A DNA stretch of 36,998 nt, from positions 1 through 36,998 of the forward strand of contig DKER01000015.1 of assembly GCA_002452555.1 (NCBI GenBank), written 5' to 3'. This DNA comes from Fidelibacterota bacterium UBA6817 (GTDB lineage: Bacteria; Fidelibacterota; Fidelibacteria; Fidelibacterales; Fidelibacteraceae). The notes under the pieces are model-generated. The model was not told the DNA's origin. It searched no databases and saw only the letters and a program-made list of their open reading frames with translations. Made by a program: the position numbers and the translations under genes. Positions 24,579-33,795 of the stretch are shown piece by piece. Within the stretch, counting starts at the first letter, position 1; every line of letters begins with the position of its first letter.

Positions 24579-25709
24579 TTAGCGCCTGTATCGAAGGATG
24601 GCGCTAATGGGTGAAAATGTCCCCATTTCAGTCGAAACAAATTCAATCCTGGCACTTGTATCAAGGGCGATATGAATAAGTTCGTCGGTTATATCAAGTG
24701 TGCGTTCCATGGGATGGCCGCATTCTGAACACAAATCATCGCTGTCCGTTGTTGTGTGTAAACACCATTTACATACGCGTCCTTTTGTTTGAAAACTGTC
24801 TTGTATCATAAGGGTATCAACCTGTCCCTGCTGAAGGGCTTCTTCAACATGGCGAATACCGCTGACGCCTTTATAATTTTTATGAAACTCATTCGCGAGC
24901 ATATTCAACAAATCACCCTCAAACATATGCCGGCATTCCGGTATTTCTTTGTCAATCAGTTGAAACACCTTATCGATGGACAAATTGGGATCGATGGATA
25001 ACTTGCGGAAAATTTTATGTTTAATATCCGGACGAAGAAAACTTTCAAAATCTGACATGCTCTCTCTGAGTCCGCCCAGAATAATCCAGTCAAAGCGATA
25101 TGTTGCATCCAATTGCTCCAATTGCCCGGCAATGTTCTTGTAATGTTTGGACACTGCTTCTTCCCGGCGTCGTTCGTTTTTCCGTTCGTCCATACCGCCG
25201 AATCCGCCGTCAGTCGTATCGTCAGGAATAAGATTGATGACATCCAATAACTCTTCTTTATGACCCAGGTGATTGACAAGGATTTTTCCCTTCCCCTGAT
25301 CCACCAGAACTATGGCATAATTCCTCTCTTGACTCATTCCCTCAAGGAACGGTCTTAAATACGGCCTGTCCTGAATAACCATCATATTTTCGACAGGAAA
25401 ACCAATATGAACAACCTGCCATACATAAACCCTGGCTGAGGAAATGATCATAAAGGATTGCCTTGCTCCGCCCAGCTGGTTATTTAGAAATTTGATGATT
25501 CCCTCAACATCTTTATCTACAGATCTTTTTTCTTCATCAGACAGGTTTTTATAAAAAGTCTTCTCTTTTTTTTGCTTGAATAAATTATTTACAACTATTT
25601 CTGCACTCCGGAGCTGCTGAGATGTGGAAACATCAAGATAAACGGTAGTAACGGGATTTCCCTCGGTTTTTAAAGTTTGCAAAGACTGGATAAGCTCAAC
25701 TGAATTCAT
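24579..25709 (-). CDS. Bacterial eRF1-like protein (baeRF/VLRF1-type) with zinc ribbon
   Basis: A 376-residue soluble protein with the layout of archaeo-eukaryotic release factor eRF1 domains 2 and 3. The N-terminal part ends in YAIVLVDQGKGKILVNHLGH. A glycine-rich loop (GGFGG, 168-172) next to the basic helix DERKNERRREEAVSKHYKN corresponds to the GGQ-loop position. A C-terminal L7Ae/Pelota-like part (QVDTLMI) then leads into a zinc ribbon with CKWC (313/316) and CSEC (327/330), and TSARIEFVSTE. Related bacterial families have been proposed to act in ribosome rescue or quality control. The loop lacks glutamine, so hydrolase activity is uncertain. It is a single gene, divergent from yjbQ. Confidence 0.75.
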   Translation of the reverse strand: MNSVELIQSLQTLKTEGNPVTTVYLDVSTSQQLRSAEIVVNNLFKQKKEKTFYKNLSDEEKRSVDKDVEGIIKFLNNQLGGARQSFMIISSARVYVWQVVHIGFPVENMMVIQDRPYLRPFLEGMSQERNYAIVLVDQGKGKILVNHLGHKEELLDVINLIPDDTTDGGFGGMDERKNERRREEAVSKHYKNIAGQLEQLDATYRFDWIILGGLRESMSDFESFLRPDIKHKIFRKLSIDPNLSIDKVFQLIDKEIPECRHMFEGDLLNMLANEFHKNYKGVSGIRHVEEALQQGQVDTLMIQDSFQTKGRVCKWCLHTTTDSDDLCSECGHPMERTLDITDELIHIALDTSARIEFVSTEMGTFSPISAILRYRR

Positions 25710-25886
25710 ATCAGTCCTCCTTTTACTAATGTTTAGCAGATGAATATTTTATGTACTTTGAGGCATTTCTAATTCAATATACGGTTGCGATTTGTCAAAT
25801 TTCAATACTTTTACTCTCTGTAAACGGGAATGTTGCTTTCTATTTTCATTCTTTTTTCATTACTTTTCAAGACTGCAGGAGGTATG

Positions 25887-26309
25887 ATGAAATCACTGAC
25901 AAAACATCTTACATTTAACATCCCGTCACGCATGGGTTTTGTTAATATTACAAGATATGTGGAGGAACTGGTTCGGGAATCCGGGATCCGGGAAGGGCTT
26001 TGCCTTGTAAATGCTATGCATATAACGGCATCTGTATTCATCAATGACGATGAACCCGGCCTGCACGAAGATTACAAACGCTGGCTTGAAAAACTGGCTC
26101 CCTTTGATCCGGGTACTAAGCTTTATGCTCATAACAGAACCGGTGAAGATAACGGTGATGCCCACCATAAACGGCAAATTATGGGTCGCGACGTTGTCAT
26201 AGCTGTTACAGATGGCCGTCTTGATTTCGGCCCATGGGAACAGGTTTTTTACGGAGAATTTGACGGTCGAAGACCCAAAAGAGTCCTTGTAAAAATTATC
26301 GGAGAATAA
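25887..26309 (+). CDS. yjbQ: YjbQ family protein (UPF0047)
   Basis: Small beta-rich enzyme of a widespread family; members show weak thiamine-phosphate-synthase activity, but the true role is unsettled. The 140 residues contain the conserved pattern AMHITASVFINDDEPGLHED, EDNGDAHHKRQIMGRDVVI and FGPWEQVFYGEFDG, with the histidines and glutamate thought to bind metal. AGGAGG at 25877-25882 is four bases from the ATG at 25887; a preceding ATG at 25884 is too close, and a longer frame from 25830 would add an unlikely hydrophobic leader. It is 8 bases ahead of the chorismate mutase gene, so it may be the first gene of the aromatic operon. Confidence 0.9.
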   Translation: MKSLTKHLTFNIPSRMGFVNITRYVEELVRESGIREGLCLVNAMHITASVFINDDEPGLHEDYKRWLEKLAPFDPGTKLYAHNRTGEDNGDAHHKRQIMGRDVVIAVTDGRLDFGPWEQVFYGEFDGRRPKRVLVKIIGE

Positions 26310-26317
26310 ATACATCC

Positions 26318-26620
26318 ATGAAACATGACGTTATCCGTTCTTTTCGCACACAAATTGATCAAATTGACAAAACGATCATTGAGTTGCTGAAGCAGCGTAT
26401 GGAACTGGCCTATAAAATCGGCCTTGAAAAAGGGAAAAACGGTCAGGCGGTGACAGTCCCTGAAAGAGAAAAGGAAATTCTCGAATCCCTGAACAATGTC
26501 TCGTCCCCGTATATGAGTTCTGAAGATTTCAAAACTTTGTTTTCGCATATCATTTTATTCGGCAGAAAAGCCGGCGAAAAAGGTGCACAGGCTGTAACAA
26601 AGGAAGGGGAAAAAATATAA
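26318..26620 (+). CDS. Chorismate mutase, AroQ class
   Basis: Converts chorismate to prephenate, the first step toward phenylalanine and tyrosine. The 100 residues form the three-helix AroQ fold: FRTQIDQIDKTIIELLKQR (Arg10 equivalent to E. coli Arg11), LAYKIGLEKGK, then VPEREKEILESL and a third helix. The separate domain complements the fused dehydrogenase-dehydratase two genes downstream, which lacks a mutase. Its stop overlaps the next start (TAATG). Confidence 0.9.
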   Translation: MKHDVIRSFRTQIDQIDKTIIELLKQRMELAYKIGLEKGKNGQAVTVPEREKEILESLNNVSSPYMSSEDFKTLFSHIILFGRKAGEKGAQAVTKEGEKI

Positions 26621-27642
26621 TGATCATCGTTCTTACGCCGAATTGCAAAGAAGAGCATATAGACCATATATCGGAACATCTTCATAAACTGGATTTGAAA
26701 ATTCACAAATCCAGAGGAGAAGATCATATGATCCTCGGTGTTATCGGGGATATTTCACGGGTTGATATAGACAAAATCAAAGGATTTGACGGGGTTGCAA
26801 ATATCATACGCATTTCAGAGAGTTATAAACAATGCTCCCGATCTTTTCACCCGTCAGACAGTATTATTCATGTAGGAAATGTTCCCTTTGGCCGCAAGGA
26901 AATTGCAATTATTGCAGGCCCTTGCTCTGTTGAAAACGAGAAAATGATAAAAAAACTGTCTCGTGAACTGACCCGAAGCGGAGCCCATGCTCTCAGAGGC
27001 GGCGCATTCAAGCCCCGGTCATCCCCCTATGCTTTTCAAGGTCTGGAAAAAGAAGGACTCAAATATCTGAAAGAAGCATCCCAACAAACCGGAGTTCCTT
27101 GTGTTTCGGAAGTTATGGCCATTTCTGACATCGATCTCTTCTGTGAGTACGTAGATGCGATTCAGGTGGGAGCCAGAAATATGCAGAATTTCAGTCTGCT
27201 TAAAGCCCTTGGCACAACCCAAAAACCTATCATACTTAAACGGGGCATATCCGCCACAGTGGAAGAGTGGCTCAATGCGGCAGAATATATCGTAAACGGA
27301 GGAAACCCGAATGTTATTCTGTGTGAACGGGGAATCCGAACATTTGAAAGTTCTACCCGTTTTACACTCGATTTGTCATCTGTCCCGGTCATCAAGAAAT
27401 TATCCCATCTGCCCGTTATTGTGGATCCCAGTCATGCCATGGGAAAACGGGATCTGGTTTTGTCCATGGCCCGGGCTGCCGTAGCTGCGGGAGCAGACGG
27501 TATTATGGTGGAAGTTCACGACGATCCCAACAATGCCCTTTCGGACGGACCGCAATCCCTTTATCCGAAACAATTCAGACAATTAATGAAAGAATTGCAG
27601 GTTATCAGCCAGGTTATCGGACGGGGGCTGCTAAGATTATGA
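26620..27642 (+). CDS. aroF: 3-deoxy-7-phosphoheptulonate synthase (DAHP synthase, type I-beta)
   Basis: First step of the shikimate pathway: phosphoenolpyruvate plus erythrose-4-phosphate. The 340 residues combine an N-terminal ferredoxin-like/ACT-like domain (1-70), as in Thermotoga-type enzymes, with the barrel. Motifs seen include AIIAGPCSVE, ALRGGAFKPRSSPYAFQG, QVGARNMQNF, LKRGISATVEEWLNAAEYI and VIVDPSHAMGKRD. The N-terminal domain usually mediates tyrosine or phenylalanine inhibition, the likely control point of this operon's flux. It overlaps the following gene by ATGA. Confidence 0.95.
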   Translation: MIIVLTPNCKEEHIDHISEHLHKLDLKIHKSRGEDHMILGVIGDISRVDIDKIKGFDGVANIIRISESYKQCSRSFHPSDSIIHVGNVPFGRKEIAIIAGPCSVENEKMIKKLSRELTRSGAHALRGGAFKPRSSPYAFQGLEKEGLKYLKEASQQTGVPCVSEVMAISDIDLFCEYVDAIQVGARNMQNFSLLKALGTTQKPIILKRGISATVEEWLNAAEYIVNGGNPNVILCERGIRTFESSTRFTLDLSSVPVIKKLSHLPVIVDPSHAMGKRDLVLSMARAAVAAGADGIMVEVHDDPNNALSDGPQSLYPKQFRQLMKELQVISQVIGRGLLRL

Positions 27643-28946
27643 AACCATCGGAATTCAGCGTAATCGGCTATGGCCGCTTCGGCAGACTTATGGCAGGGAT
27701 CCTTTCCCGTTACGGAACCGTCTATGCCTGTGACAGTAAAAAATTTACTCCTGAAACCGGTATACAGAGCGTTTCAGTTGATGAAGCACTTAAAAAACAA
27801 GTCATTTTTCTGTGTATTCCCATATCGGCTATTCCTGGTTTTCTAAACGAAAATAAGGATAAATTTTCACCCGAAAGCACGGTGATTGATACTGCTTCTG
27901 TCAAGTCCTGGCCCGTTAAATGGCTGGACGAAATACTTCCCAATATTCCTCATTTAGGGATCCATCCCCTGTTTGGACCCGACAGCTATGCAGAAAACCG
28001 CGTCAACCTGATTATCCTTACGCCCTCCGAACAATATCCTGAACTTGCCACATTTTGGCGGGATATCTTTCAGGAATGGCATTTTTTTACACGCATATTA
28101 ACACCGGAAGAACACGACAGCAGCATTGCCGCGTCACAGGGATTGACGCATTTTATCGGGAATGTTCTTTTAACCATGAAACTGCCTGAATCAAAAACAC
28201 CCACAAAAGGATACGGAATGCTCAGGGCTGTTGAATCGTTCTGCAGCAACGATACTCCTCAGCTCTTCAGGGATATGCTCATGTATAATGACCATTCATC
28301 CGAAATGTTCAGATCCTTTATGAAAGCAACCCACACTGTTGCTTCTCTTATTCGTAAAGAGACAAAAACGATCCTTAAAGAAAAAGTAATCATAGGGGCC
28401 ATGGGCGATGAAGGGAGTTTTTCTCATGAGGCCGCTTTACAGTTTATTCATGACAGACAGCTTGTCAATGCAGAGGTGTTGTGCCTGACTTCAGCGGAAA
28501 ATGTTCTTGAAGCCCTTGAGTTGGGTAAAATCCAAATCGGGCTTCTCCCAATTCAAAATGCTGTAGGCGGTGTTGTCCAGGAAACGCTATCACACCTCAC
28601 GGGAACCCGGTGTAAAATATCCGGACACTTTCCCTTTCTGGTTAAACAATGTCTGTTATCTAAACCCGGATTTGAAGGACCGCCGGTTTCGATCCATTCT
28701 CATTTACAGGCATTGCGGCAGTGTAAGAGTTTTCTTGCGGATCATTATCCGGATGTCCCTCTCGTTGAAGAACGGGATACGGCAGCTGCAGCATTTATGC
28801 TGTCAAGCGGTGCCATTCCGGAAAATGCATTTGTTATTGCCCCGGAAACCTGTGTAAAATTGCATAACCTTAAACTGGTCCGTGCCGGTATACAGGATCT
28901 GGATTACAATATCACGGATTTTATTTCGGTTATAATGGATGAGTAA
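27639..28946 (+). CDS. Fused prephenate dehydrogenase-prephenate dehydratase
   Basis: A 435-residue protein joining two competing enzymes. Residues 1-245 are a prephenate/arogenate dehydrogenase: Rossmann motif IGYGRFGRLMAG (10-15), GIHPLFGPDS (His109) and ASQGLTHFIGN. Residues 250-435 are a prephenate dehydratase: GAMGDEGSFSHEAALQF, LLPIQNAVGGVVQETLSHL, SHLQALRQC and NITDFISV. Catalytic residues reported for E. coli PheA (N160, S208, Q215, T278) appear as Asn307, Ser354, Gln361 and Thr426, but the usual TRF is TDF and the ACT regulatory domain is absent. The fusion has no chorismate mutase part; that enzyme is separate upstream. It overlaps aroA by 8 bases. Confidence 0.88.
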   Translation: MKPSEFSVIGYGRFGRLMAGILSRYGTVYACDSKKFTPETGIQSVSVDEALKKQVIFLCIPISAIPGFLNENKDKFSPESTVIDTASVKSWPVKWLDEILPNIPHLGIHPLFGPDSYAENRVNLIILTPSEQYPELATFWRDIFQEWHFFTRILTPEEHDSSIAASQGLTHFIGNVLLTMKLPESKTPTKGYGMLRAVESFCSNDTPQLFRDMLMYNDHSSEMFRSFMKATHTVASLIRKETKTILKEKVIIGAMGDEGSFSHEAALQFIHDRQLVNAEVLCLTSAENVLEALELGKIQIGLLPIQNAVGGVVQETLSHLTGTRCKISGHFPFLVKQCLLSKPGFEGPPVSIHSHLQALRQCKSFLADHYPDVPLVEERDTAAAAFMLSSGAIPENAFVIAPETCVKLHNLKLVRAGIQDLDYNITDFISVIMDE

Positions 28947-30228
28947 CAAAACAACAGAAATCGCCCCTGCACAAAGAGTACGGGGAAATATCTCTTTACC
29001 CGGGGACAAATCAATCAGTCACAGAGCCTTGATTTTTGCCGCGATTGCCCGGGGTAAATCTAAATTACGGTATCTGAACACAGGGGTTGATGTCCTTTCC
29101 ACAGTGGCCTGCCTTCAAAAACTGGGCGTCAGTTTTCAGCTGGGACGATATACCGTCAATGTAAAAAGTCCCGGAATCCATGAATGGCTTTCGGAAGACA
29201 AAACCATGTTTAACTGCGGAAATTCCGGAACCACGGCAAGACTGTTGGCCGGACTTCTTGCAGGCCAATCATTTTCGTCTATCCTTTTTGGAGACGAATC
29301 CCTGTCCAGAAGGCCGATGAAACGAATTATTGAACCGTTGACACAGATGAATGCTTCCTTTGAAAGCACGAACGGGTGTCTTCCTCTTACCGTTCACCCT
29401 GCAAAACTCAAAGGTCTGCGGTATACGCTCCCTGTAGCCAGTGCCCAGGTAAAATCGGCTATTCTTCTGGCCGGTCTATTGGCTGATGGAAAGACACATG
29501 TAACTGAACCGGTTCCATGCAGGGATCATACAGAACGTATGATGAAAATGCTTGGAATTCCCATTTTCAAGAAGAAAAACACATGGACGGTCCATACATT
29601 AAAAAAATCCGTTCCCGGTTTTGAATATAACATTCCTGCCGATCCGTCCTCAGCCGCATTTTGGGTGGCTGCTGCTCTTTTATTGCCCAAAAGTAAACTG
29701 GTATTGAACAATGTAAGCCTTAATCCTACCCGGATTGCCTATATTAAATTACTGCAACGTTGCGGAGCTGACATTCAATATTCAGATGAAAATCGTTCAA
29801 TGGAACCCTACGGCGATATCAGTGTAAGCAGTTCACGCTTACAGGCTTTCTCCGTTACGACCAAAAATATTCCCGGGCTTATAGACGAGATACCGATCCT
29901 TTCGCTGATCGCAACCCAGGCAAACGGGCGAACACAGATCCGGGGAGCACAGGAGTTGCGGGTAAAAGAAAGCGATCGTATTAACACGACCATCACATGC
30001 CTGCGGGCACTTGGGGCAGATATCGAAGAACATGAAGACGGCATGACGATACATGGCCCCACACCGCTCCACGGGGGAACTGTGAATGCTTTCATGGATC
30101 ACCGGATAGCCATGACGATGTCTATCGCAGGTTTGATCGCCTCTGAACCGGTAATCATTGAGGATTATTCAGTGGTTGATATCAGTTATCCTGATTTCTA
30201 CAGCACCCTGGAAAAAATTCGGCGTTAA
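28939..30228 (+). CDS. aroA: 3-phosphoshikimate 1-carboxyvinyltransferase (EPSP synthase)
   Basis: Sixth step of the shikimate pathway. The 429 residues give the standard signatures: LPGDKSISHRALIFAAIA at the N-terminus, FNCGNSGTTARLLAGLLAG, LSRRPMKRIIEPL, LPVASAQVKSAILLAGL, DEIPILSLIATQANG, LRVKESDRI and the final DHRIAMTMSIAGL. Length is normal. The start ATG is 8 bases inside the preceding gene's end, in another frame. It is followed two bases later by aroE. Confidence 0.96.
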   Translation: MSNKTTEIAPAQRVRGNISLPGDKSISHRALIFAAIARGKSKLRYLNTGVDVLSTVACLQKLGVSFQLGRYTVNVKSPGIHEWLSEDKTMFNCGNSGTTARLLAGLLAGQSFSSILFGDESLSRRPMKRIIEPLTQMNASFESTNGCLPLTVHPAKLKGLRYTLPVASAQVKSAILLAGLLADGKTHVTEPVPCRDHTERMMKMLGIPIFKKKNTWTVHTLKKSVPGFEYNIPADPSSAAFWVAAALLLPKSKLVLNNVSLNPTRIAYIKLLQRCGADIQYSDENRSMEPYGDISVSSSRLQAFSVTTKNIPGLIDEIPILSLIATQANGRTQIRGAQELRVKESDRINTTITCLRALGADIEEHEDGMTIHGPTPLHGGTVNAFMDHRIAMTMSIAGLIASEPVIIEDYSVVDISYPDFYSTLEKIRR

Positions 30229-30230
30229 AT

Positions 30231-31046
30231 ATGAAGCTGGGAATTCTTGGAAAGAACATATCCTATTCCCTAAGTCCTGTACTTCACAAACTTTTATGCC
30301 GTGAGGCCGGATATATCGATATTGGGTATACAATTTTTGATGTTCCGCCAGAAGACCTGCCAAAAACAATCCGGAGACTCACACAGGAGAATTTCACGGG
30401 GATCAATGTTACAATTCCGTATAAAAAAACCATTCTGAAATTTTGTGATCGGCTTGATGAAAGCGCAGAGCTGTGCGGTTCTGCCAACACGCTGCACTGG
30501 GACCAAAACAGGATAACAGCTCTGAATACCGATTTAAGCGGACTCTTAAATGTTTTTAGGACTTTAAATATTCAAACATTTACCCGCAGCGTGATTTTCG
30601 GATACGGGGGCGTGGCACCGGCTGTTGTTGTTGCCTTAAAAAAATCACGCGTTCCGCAAATTGAGATTTTTGGAAGATCAAGCCAAAGAATTAAAGATTT
30701 CAGTGATCAGTTTGACGTTTATGTCCACAATCCTGCCAAATCCTTTGCGGGGACGACACTTTGGATAAATGCTACACCTGCAGGTTCTGTTAATCATCCT
30801 GAAATTCCCGGTTCTTTTTTTATAACGCCAAACCGGGGAGATTTTTTTCTGGATTTGAATTATTCGCCTGTTCCCACAAATTTTCAACAGTATTTTATTT
30901 CACAGGGAATTGAAACGGCAGGCGGTTTGGATATGCTTATTGAACAAGCCGTTGACAGCCAGAAATTATGGAGAGATGACCCTCATTTTGGAGAAGATCT
31001 GGACCGGGCATTGATCAAAAAACAATTAATAAGCGCAATGGGATGA
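30231..31046 (+). CDS. aroE: Shikimate dehydrogenase
   Basis: Reduces 3-dehydroshikimate with NADPH. The 271 residues show SYSLSPVLHKLL, the catalytic lysine motif GINVTIPYKK, SANTLHW and NTDLSG, the Rossmann segment FGYGGVAPAVVVAL, DLNYSP and a C-terminal GGLDMLIEQA. Two motifs are slightly off the usual form (NTDLSG where NTDGxG is common, GYGG where GAGG is common), but the catalytic Lys and Asp are kept. Its position between aroA and aroC fits. Confidence 0.93.
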   Translation: MKLGILGKNISYSLSPVLHKLLCREAGYIDIGYTIFDVPPEDLPKTIRRLTQENFTGINVTIPYKKTILKFCDRLDESAELCGSANTLHWDQNRITALNTDLSGLLNVFRTLNIQTFTRSVIFGYGGVAPAVVVALKKSRVPQIEIFGRSSQRIKDFSDQFDVYVHNPAKSFAGTTLWINATPAGSVNHPEIPGSFFITPNRGDFFLDLNYSPVPTNFQQYFISQGIETAGGLDMLIEQAVDSQKLWRDDPHFGEDLDRALIKKQLISAMG

Positions 31047-31050
31047 TACC

Positions 31051-32190
31051 ATGAAACATCTTCAATTTATAACAGCCGGAGAGAGCCACGGGCCTGCATT
31101 AACCGTTATCATTCACGGTTTGCCGGCCGGCTTCAGGCTGGACGCGGATCAAATCAACCTTCAATTATCCAGACGTCAAACCGGTCACGGCAGAGGCGGA
31201 AGGATGAAAATTGAAAATGATACGGTAACCTTTCTTTCCGGTCTGAGAAACAGTGTTACTTTGGGCAGTCCTCTGACATGCATAATTCCTAATAAAGATT
31301 TTAAAAACTGGCAGGACACGATGGATCCGGTGTCTGCAAGGACAGATACAAAAGTAACAGTACCGCGACCCGGTCATGCAGATTATGCCGGTTATATAAA
31401 ATATGGCATGGACGATATTCGGAATATTCTGGAACGGGCAAGCGCCCGGGAAACCGCCATGCGTACCCTGGCAGGCGCTGTATGCCGCCAATTTCTTGAA
31501 AATACCGGCATTTCCTTTCATTCCATGGTCGTGAAAATTGGATCGGTATCTCTGGATGAGAGCCGTTTTACTGATCCGTTGCAGTGGACCGATTCAGAAA
31601 TTTCACCGGTTCGCTGCCCTGATCGGGATGTAACAAAAAAAATGATTGAAGCCATCGATCAGGCAAAAAAAGAAGGCGATTCTCTGGGAGGAGTGTTTAA
31701 AGTGGCTGTCCGCGGATTACCCATTGGACTTGGAAGTCATACTCAATGGAACGAACGGCTTACATCCATGATATCCTCTCATATATTGGGAATTCCGGCT
31801 ATTCGCGGTATTGAATTCGGGCTGGGATTCGGTTGTGCCGATCTTCCCGGAAGCAAAGTTCACGACCCATTTACGATAAAAAACGGCGTGATCAGCCGCC
31901 TGTCCAACAACAGCGGGGGAATTGAAGGCGGAATGAGCAACGGAAACGATTTGATTTTCAAAGCTGTTATGAAGCCGATTCCAACCCTTGTCAAACCCCT
32001 GGAAAGCGTTGATCTGTCAACAGGAGTCCCAACACCTGCTCACATGGAAAGAACCGACAGCTGTGCAGTTCCTGCTGCATCGGTAGTTGCGGAAAATGTT
32101 ACAGCCATACCCATTCTTGATGCGTTTCTGTCAAAATATGGCGGGGACAGCTGGCCGGAAACCCTGAAACATGTAAACGCAGCACAATGA
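31051..32190 (+). CDS. aroC: Chorismate synthase
   Basis: Last step of the common pathway, using reduced flavin. The 379 residues begin with FITAGESHGPALTVIIHGLP and include RRQTGHGRGGRMKIE, FLSGLRNSVTLGSPL, RPGHADYAGYIKYGMDDIRN, ERASARETAMRTLAGAV and NNSGGIEGGMSNG. These are all chorismate synthase signatures, including the two invariant histidines in ESHG and GHADY. Four bases separate it from aroE; it overlaps aroK by ATGA. Confidence 0.97.
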   Translation: MKHLQFITAGESHGPALTVIIHGLPAGFRLDADQINLQLSRRQTGHGRGGRMKIENDTVTFLSGLRNSVTLGSPLTCIIPNKDFKNWQDTMDPVSARTDTKVTVPRPGHADYAGYIKYGMDDIRNILERASARETAMRTLAGAVCRQFLENTGISFHSMVVKIGSVSLDESRFTDPLQWTDSEISPVRCPDRDVTKKMIEAIDQAKKEGDSLGGVFKVAVRGLPIGLGSHTQWNERLTSMISSHILGIPAIRGIEFGLGFGCADLPGSKVHDPFTIKNGVISRLSNNSGGIEGGMSNGNDLIFKAVMKPIPTLVKPLESVDLSTGVPTPAHMERTDSCAVPAASVVAENVTAIPILDAFLSKYGGDSWPETLKHVNAAQ

Positions 32191-32693
32191 TCATATTTCT
32201 GACAGGAATGATGGGATCGGGAAAAACGGCTGTGGGACAGGCTCTTGCAGAGAAATTAGGTTATATCTTTATCGATCTGGACCGTTATCTGGAAAATTGG
32301 GCAGGAAAAACCATTCCGGAAATTTTCCGGGATGAGGGAGAAGCAGCCTTCAGAAAAATGGAGCATAAAATCAGGCATGATCCCATTATGAATAATAAAG
32401 AATTGGTCGTTGCAACCGGCGGAGGCTTTCCCCTTGACAGTGAAAACCGCATGTGGATGAAATCATTAGGTGTGGTGATATGGCTTCAGGCAAAACCCGA
32501 GACGATACTGAAACGTTTAGAAAATACGTCCGACAGGCCCCTTCTTCCTCAACCCGTTAACCTGTCCCACATAGAAGAACTCATTGAAAAACGTGCTTTT
32601 GTTTATAAAATGGCGAATTATTATATTAAAACAGACGATAGACCGGTTGATGTAATCGTCCGGGAAATTATGAAACGGATAAATCATGCATAA
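32187..32693 (+). CDS. aroK: Shikimate kinase
   Basis: Phosphorylates shikimate at O3 with ATP. The 168 residues contain Walker A GMMGSGKTAVG (7-17), the DxD motif IDLDRYLE, FRDEGEAAFRKME for shikimate binding, VVATGGGFPL and the lid segment DRPLLP. It starts inside the aroC stop (ATGA) and ends 8 bases inside the aroB start. Confidence 0.95.
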   Translation: MIIFLTGMMGSGKTAVGQALAEKLGYIFIDLDRYLENWAGKTIPEIFRDEGEAAFRKMEHKIRHDPIMNNKELVVATGGGFPLDSENRMWMKSLGVVIWLQAKPETILKRLENTSDRPLLPQPVNLSHIEELIEKRAFVYKMANYYIKTDDRPVDVIVREIMKRINHA

Positions 32694-33795
32694 AATACGA
32701 GTAGACCTTCACGAACGCAGCTATCCCATTTATGTGAAAAATGAAATCCTATCTTCCGTAGGGCAAATCCTTAAGCAATTTGATATTCAACCAAATGTTG
32801 TTTTGATATCCGGCAAGAATGTTTCAGCATTATACCGGGATGTGGTTGAAAAAGCGCTGGAAGAAGAGGGATACAAAGTTCGTTTCATTCTAATGCCAAG
32901 CGGGGAAGCCAATAAAAACCTTCAAACCGTTCAGTTTCTTTATGACCGTATGCTGGATTTGAAAATGGATCGGGGATCAACGGTCATCGCCCTTGGAGGC
33001 GGAGTGGTGGGTGATACGGCCGGATTTTTGGCAGCAACGATTTACCGCGGCATAAATCTCGTTCAAATTCCCACAACACTTTTATCACAGGTGGATTCTT
33101 CCATCGGGGGAAAAGTCGGCGTCAATCACAGCAGAGGCAAAAACCTAATTGGAGCTATTTATCAACCCAAAATTGTTATTGTAGATCCAACCGTTTTAAA
33201 AACGCTGGAATTCCGCCAACGGGTTTCAGGGTTTGCAGAAGTTATTAAATACGGGTTTATCAGGGATCGTATTTTTACGCAATTTCTTCTGGAAAATTTT
33301 GCTGATATCCTAACCCTGCGCAATCTTGACCATGTCAATGCTGCCATTATCCGGGCAATTGAAATAAAATCCTCCATCGTTTCTGCCGATGAATGGGAAA
33401 GCTCATTGCGGATGATCCTGAATTTCGGCCACACCGTGGGACATGCGATTGAACACACCGCCGGTTATGGAACATTTACTCATGGCGAAGCCGTCATTAT
33501 CGGTATGTGTGCCGCACTAAAAATCAGTGCCCAAATGGCTGCCCTGGATACCAAAACAGCCGAGACTTTTATAAGCAGTCTTTTACGCATCCCCATTTCC
33601 GGTTCACTGCAATCATGTACCCCCGAAACACTGTTTGATGCGATGACCCGGGATAAAAAAGTCCGAAACGGTAAAATTCAATTTGTTCTGCTGCAAAAAA
33701 TCGGCGATGCAATCATTCAGGACAATGTCCCAAAAGAAATGATCATGGATGTTTTAACGTGGATAAAGGATATCACATTTGCAAAAGCCCTCTGA
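32686..33795 (+). CDS. aroB: 3-dehydroquinate synthase
   Basis: Second step of the pathway, NAD- and metal-dependent cyclisation of DAHP. The 369 residues carry the NAD motif ALGGGVVGDTAGFLAATIYR, IPTTLLSQVDSSIGGKVGVN, GFAEVIKYG and the metal ligands in LNFGHTVGHAIEH and FTHGEAVIIGM. Length is normal. The aroK-aroB order is common. The last 17 bases overlap the start of aroQ. Confidence 0.97.
   Translation: MHKIRVDLHERSYPIYVKNEILSSVGQILKQFDIQPNVVLISGKNVSALYRDVVEKALEEEGYKVRFILMPSGEANKNLQTVQFLYDRMLDLKMDRGSTVIALGGGVVGDTAGFLAATIYRGINLVQIPTTLLSQVDSSIGGKVGVNHSRGKNLIGAIYQPKIVIVDPTVLKTLEFRQRVSGFAEVIKYGFIRDRIFTQFLLENFADILTLRNLDHVNAAIIRAIEIKSSIVSADEWESSLRMILNFGHTVGHAIEHTAGYGTFTHGEAVIIGMCAALKISAQMAALDTKTAETFISSLLRIPISGSLQSCTPETLFDAMTRDKKVRNGKIQFVLLQKIGDAIIQDNVPKEMIMDVLTWIKDITFAKAL

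Noticed and set aside
25710..25886. Divergent promoters between the eRF1-like gene and yjbQ
   Set aside because: A TTGACA occurs on the minus strand near 25800, but no acceptable -10 box lies at proper spacing, and the plus strand shows none either. The 177-base gap otherwise holds only A+T-rich sequence.
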